DNA of 5,080 nt from an uncultured Collinsella sp. GTDB lineage: Bacteria; Actinomycetota; Coriobacteriia; Coriobacteriales; Coriobacteriaceae. A program made the translations under genes and the position numbers. The number at the start of each line of letters is the position of its first letter. The stretch's first letter is position 1. A model generated the notes under the pieces. It saw nothing but the letters and a program-made list of their open reading frames with translations, made no database searches and was not told the DNA's origin. Positions 4,379 through 5,080 of the stretch are shown one piece after another. The stretch is taken from assembly GCA_902475865.1 (NCBI GenBank), contig CABSBK010000102.1:1-5080 (forward strand), read 5' to 3'.

Positions 4379-5080
4379 ATGTCTACGTTTTTGAATGCCA
4401 GCCCCATCTTTGGGCCCGTTCGCAGCCGTCGCCTGGGCCTTTCGCTCGGTGTCAACATGATGCCGGCGAGCGGCAAGATCTGCACGTTCGACTGCATCTA
4501 CTGCGAGAACGGTCTCAATGCCGACCGCCCCTGCCATGAGCCGTACAACACAGCTGCCGTGGTACTCGACGCGCTCGAGGGAAAACTGCGCGAAATGGCA
4601 GCCGAGGGCGAACTGCCCGATGTGATCACCTTCGCAGGCAACGGCGAGCCCACCGCCGCACCGGAGTTTCCGCAGGCCATCGCCGGCGCTGTCGCGCTGC
4701 GCGACGAGCTTGCCCCAAACTCCAAGATTGCCGTGCTCTCCAACGGCACGCGCGCCGACCGCCCCGAGGTGCACGACGCGCTCATGATGGTCGACGACAA
4801 CATCCTCAAGCTCGATACGGTCGACCCGGCGTTTATCCAGCTGCTCGATCAACCTGTTGGCCCCTACGACGTCGAGCACCAGATCGAGACGTTCGCGAGC
4901 TTTGACGGTCACGTTATTATCCAGACGATCTTTTTGACCGGCGAGTATCAGGGCAAGCTCATCGACAATACCGGCGAGGAGTACGTTGCCCCCTGGCTCG
5001 CGGCGCTCGAGCGCATTCGTCCGCAGGAGGCGACCATCTACACGGTGGCGCGCGAGACACCGGTCCCCGGCCTTGCCAAA
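4379..5080 (+). CDS. Radical SAM protein of the COG0731 (wyosine-synthase-like) group, C-terminus cut off
   Basis: The first 234 codons are present and the frame is still open at the window end. The protein opens with GPVRSRRLGLSLGVN (12-26), a hallmark of COG0731-type radical SAM proteins, followed by the [4Fe-4S] cluster motif CTFDCIYC (Cys35, Cys39, Cys42), a clean CX3CX2C. GNGEPT (87-92) matches the GGE-type SAM-binding segment, and VLSNGT (119-124) and KLDTVDP (144-150) fit later strands of the partial TIM barrel. The group is named after archaeal/eukaryal enzymes that make wyosine-type tRNA bases, but bacterial members are common and mostly of unknown function, so no substrate should be assumed. 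Bacterial homologues are usually longer than 234 residues, so the missing part probably holds the C-terminal region. The gene is transcribed divergently from the hydrolase and has its own strong ribosome site. Confidence 0.9.
   Translation, partial: MSTFLNASPIFGPVRSRRLGLSLGVNMMPASGKICTFDCIYCENGLNADRPCHEPYNTAAVVLDALEGKLREMAAEGELPDVITFAGNGEPTAAPEFPQAIAGAVALRDELAPNSKIAVLSNGTRADRPEVHDALMMVDDNILKLDTVDPAFIQLLDQPVGPYDVEHQIETFASFDGHVIIQTIFLTGEYQGKLIDNTGEEYVAPWLAALERIRPQEATIYTVARETPVPGLAK

Noticed and set aside
4373..4912. Minus-strand open frame of 179 codons
   Set aside because: Antisense to the radical SAM gene with its CX3CX2C motif and good ribosome site.

Overview
The window carries five protein-coding genes, two of them cut by the window ends, and several strong inverted repeats in the gaps between them. 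Base composition is fairly GC-rich with G/C-biased third positions. The mix of a cysteine-bearing sensor/GGDEF/receiver/HD-GYP protein, a DUF2975 membrane protein paired with a small regulator, and a COG0731-type radical SAM protein fits a Gram-positive anaerobe of the Coriobacteriia (Collinsella-like). That assignment is inference from gene flavour, since no rRNA or marker gene is present.

Layout, left to right: positions 1-84 hold the start of a probable small helix-turn-helix regulator (minus strand, runs off the left edge). It lies directly behind a four-helix DUF2975-type membrane protein (93-653, minus); the regulator's Shine-Dalgarno overlaps the membrane gene's stop, so the two form a tight operon. 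A 34-bp inverted repeat (674-707) sits just upstream of that operon. Next is a 68-nt near-perfect stem-loop (794-861), 22 nt behind the end of the following operon.

That operon has two genes on the minus strand. First comes a 626-residue protein (1264-3144) with a Cys-containing N-terminal sensor-like segment, a degenerate GGDEF domain (GCDKF) that keeps an RxxD motif, a receiver domain, and an HD-GYP phosphodiesterase domain with its main motifs intact. After 23 nt follows a stand-alone Hpt phosphotransfer protein (884-1240). Together they look like the output end of a phosphorelay controlling cyclic-di-GMP breakdown. No histidine kinase is present in the window.

Further right is an alpha/beta hydrolase (3356-4153, minus). 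A 225-bp divergent gap contains a 32-nt hairpin whose imperfect pairs are all G-U on the plus strand. Beyond it is a plus-strand radical SAM protein (4379 to the window end, incomplete). No tRNA, rRNA, CRISPR array, transposase or integrase was seen. The most interesting items are the GGDEF-degenerate/REC/HD-GYP plus Hpt module and the intergenic palindromes.
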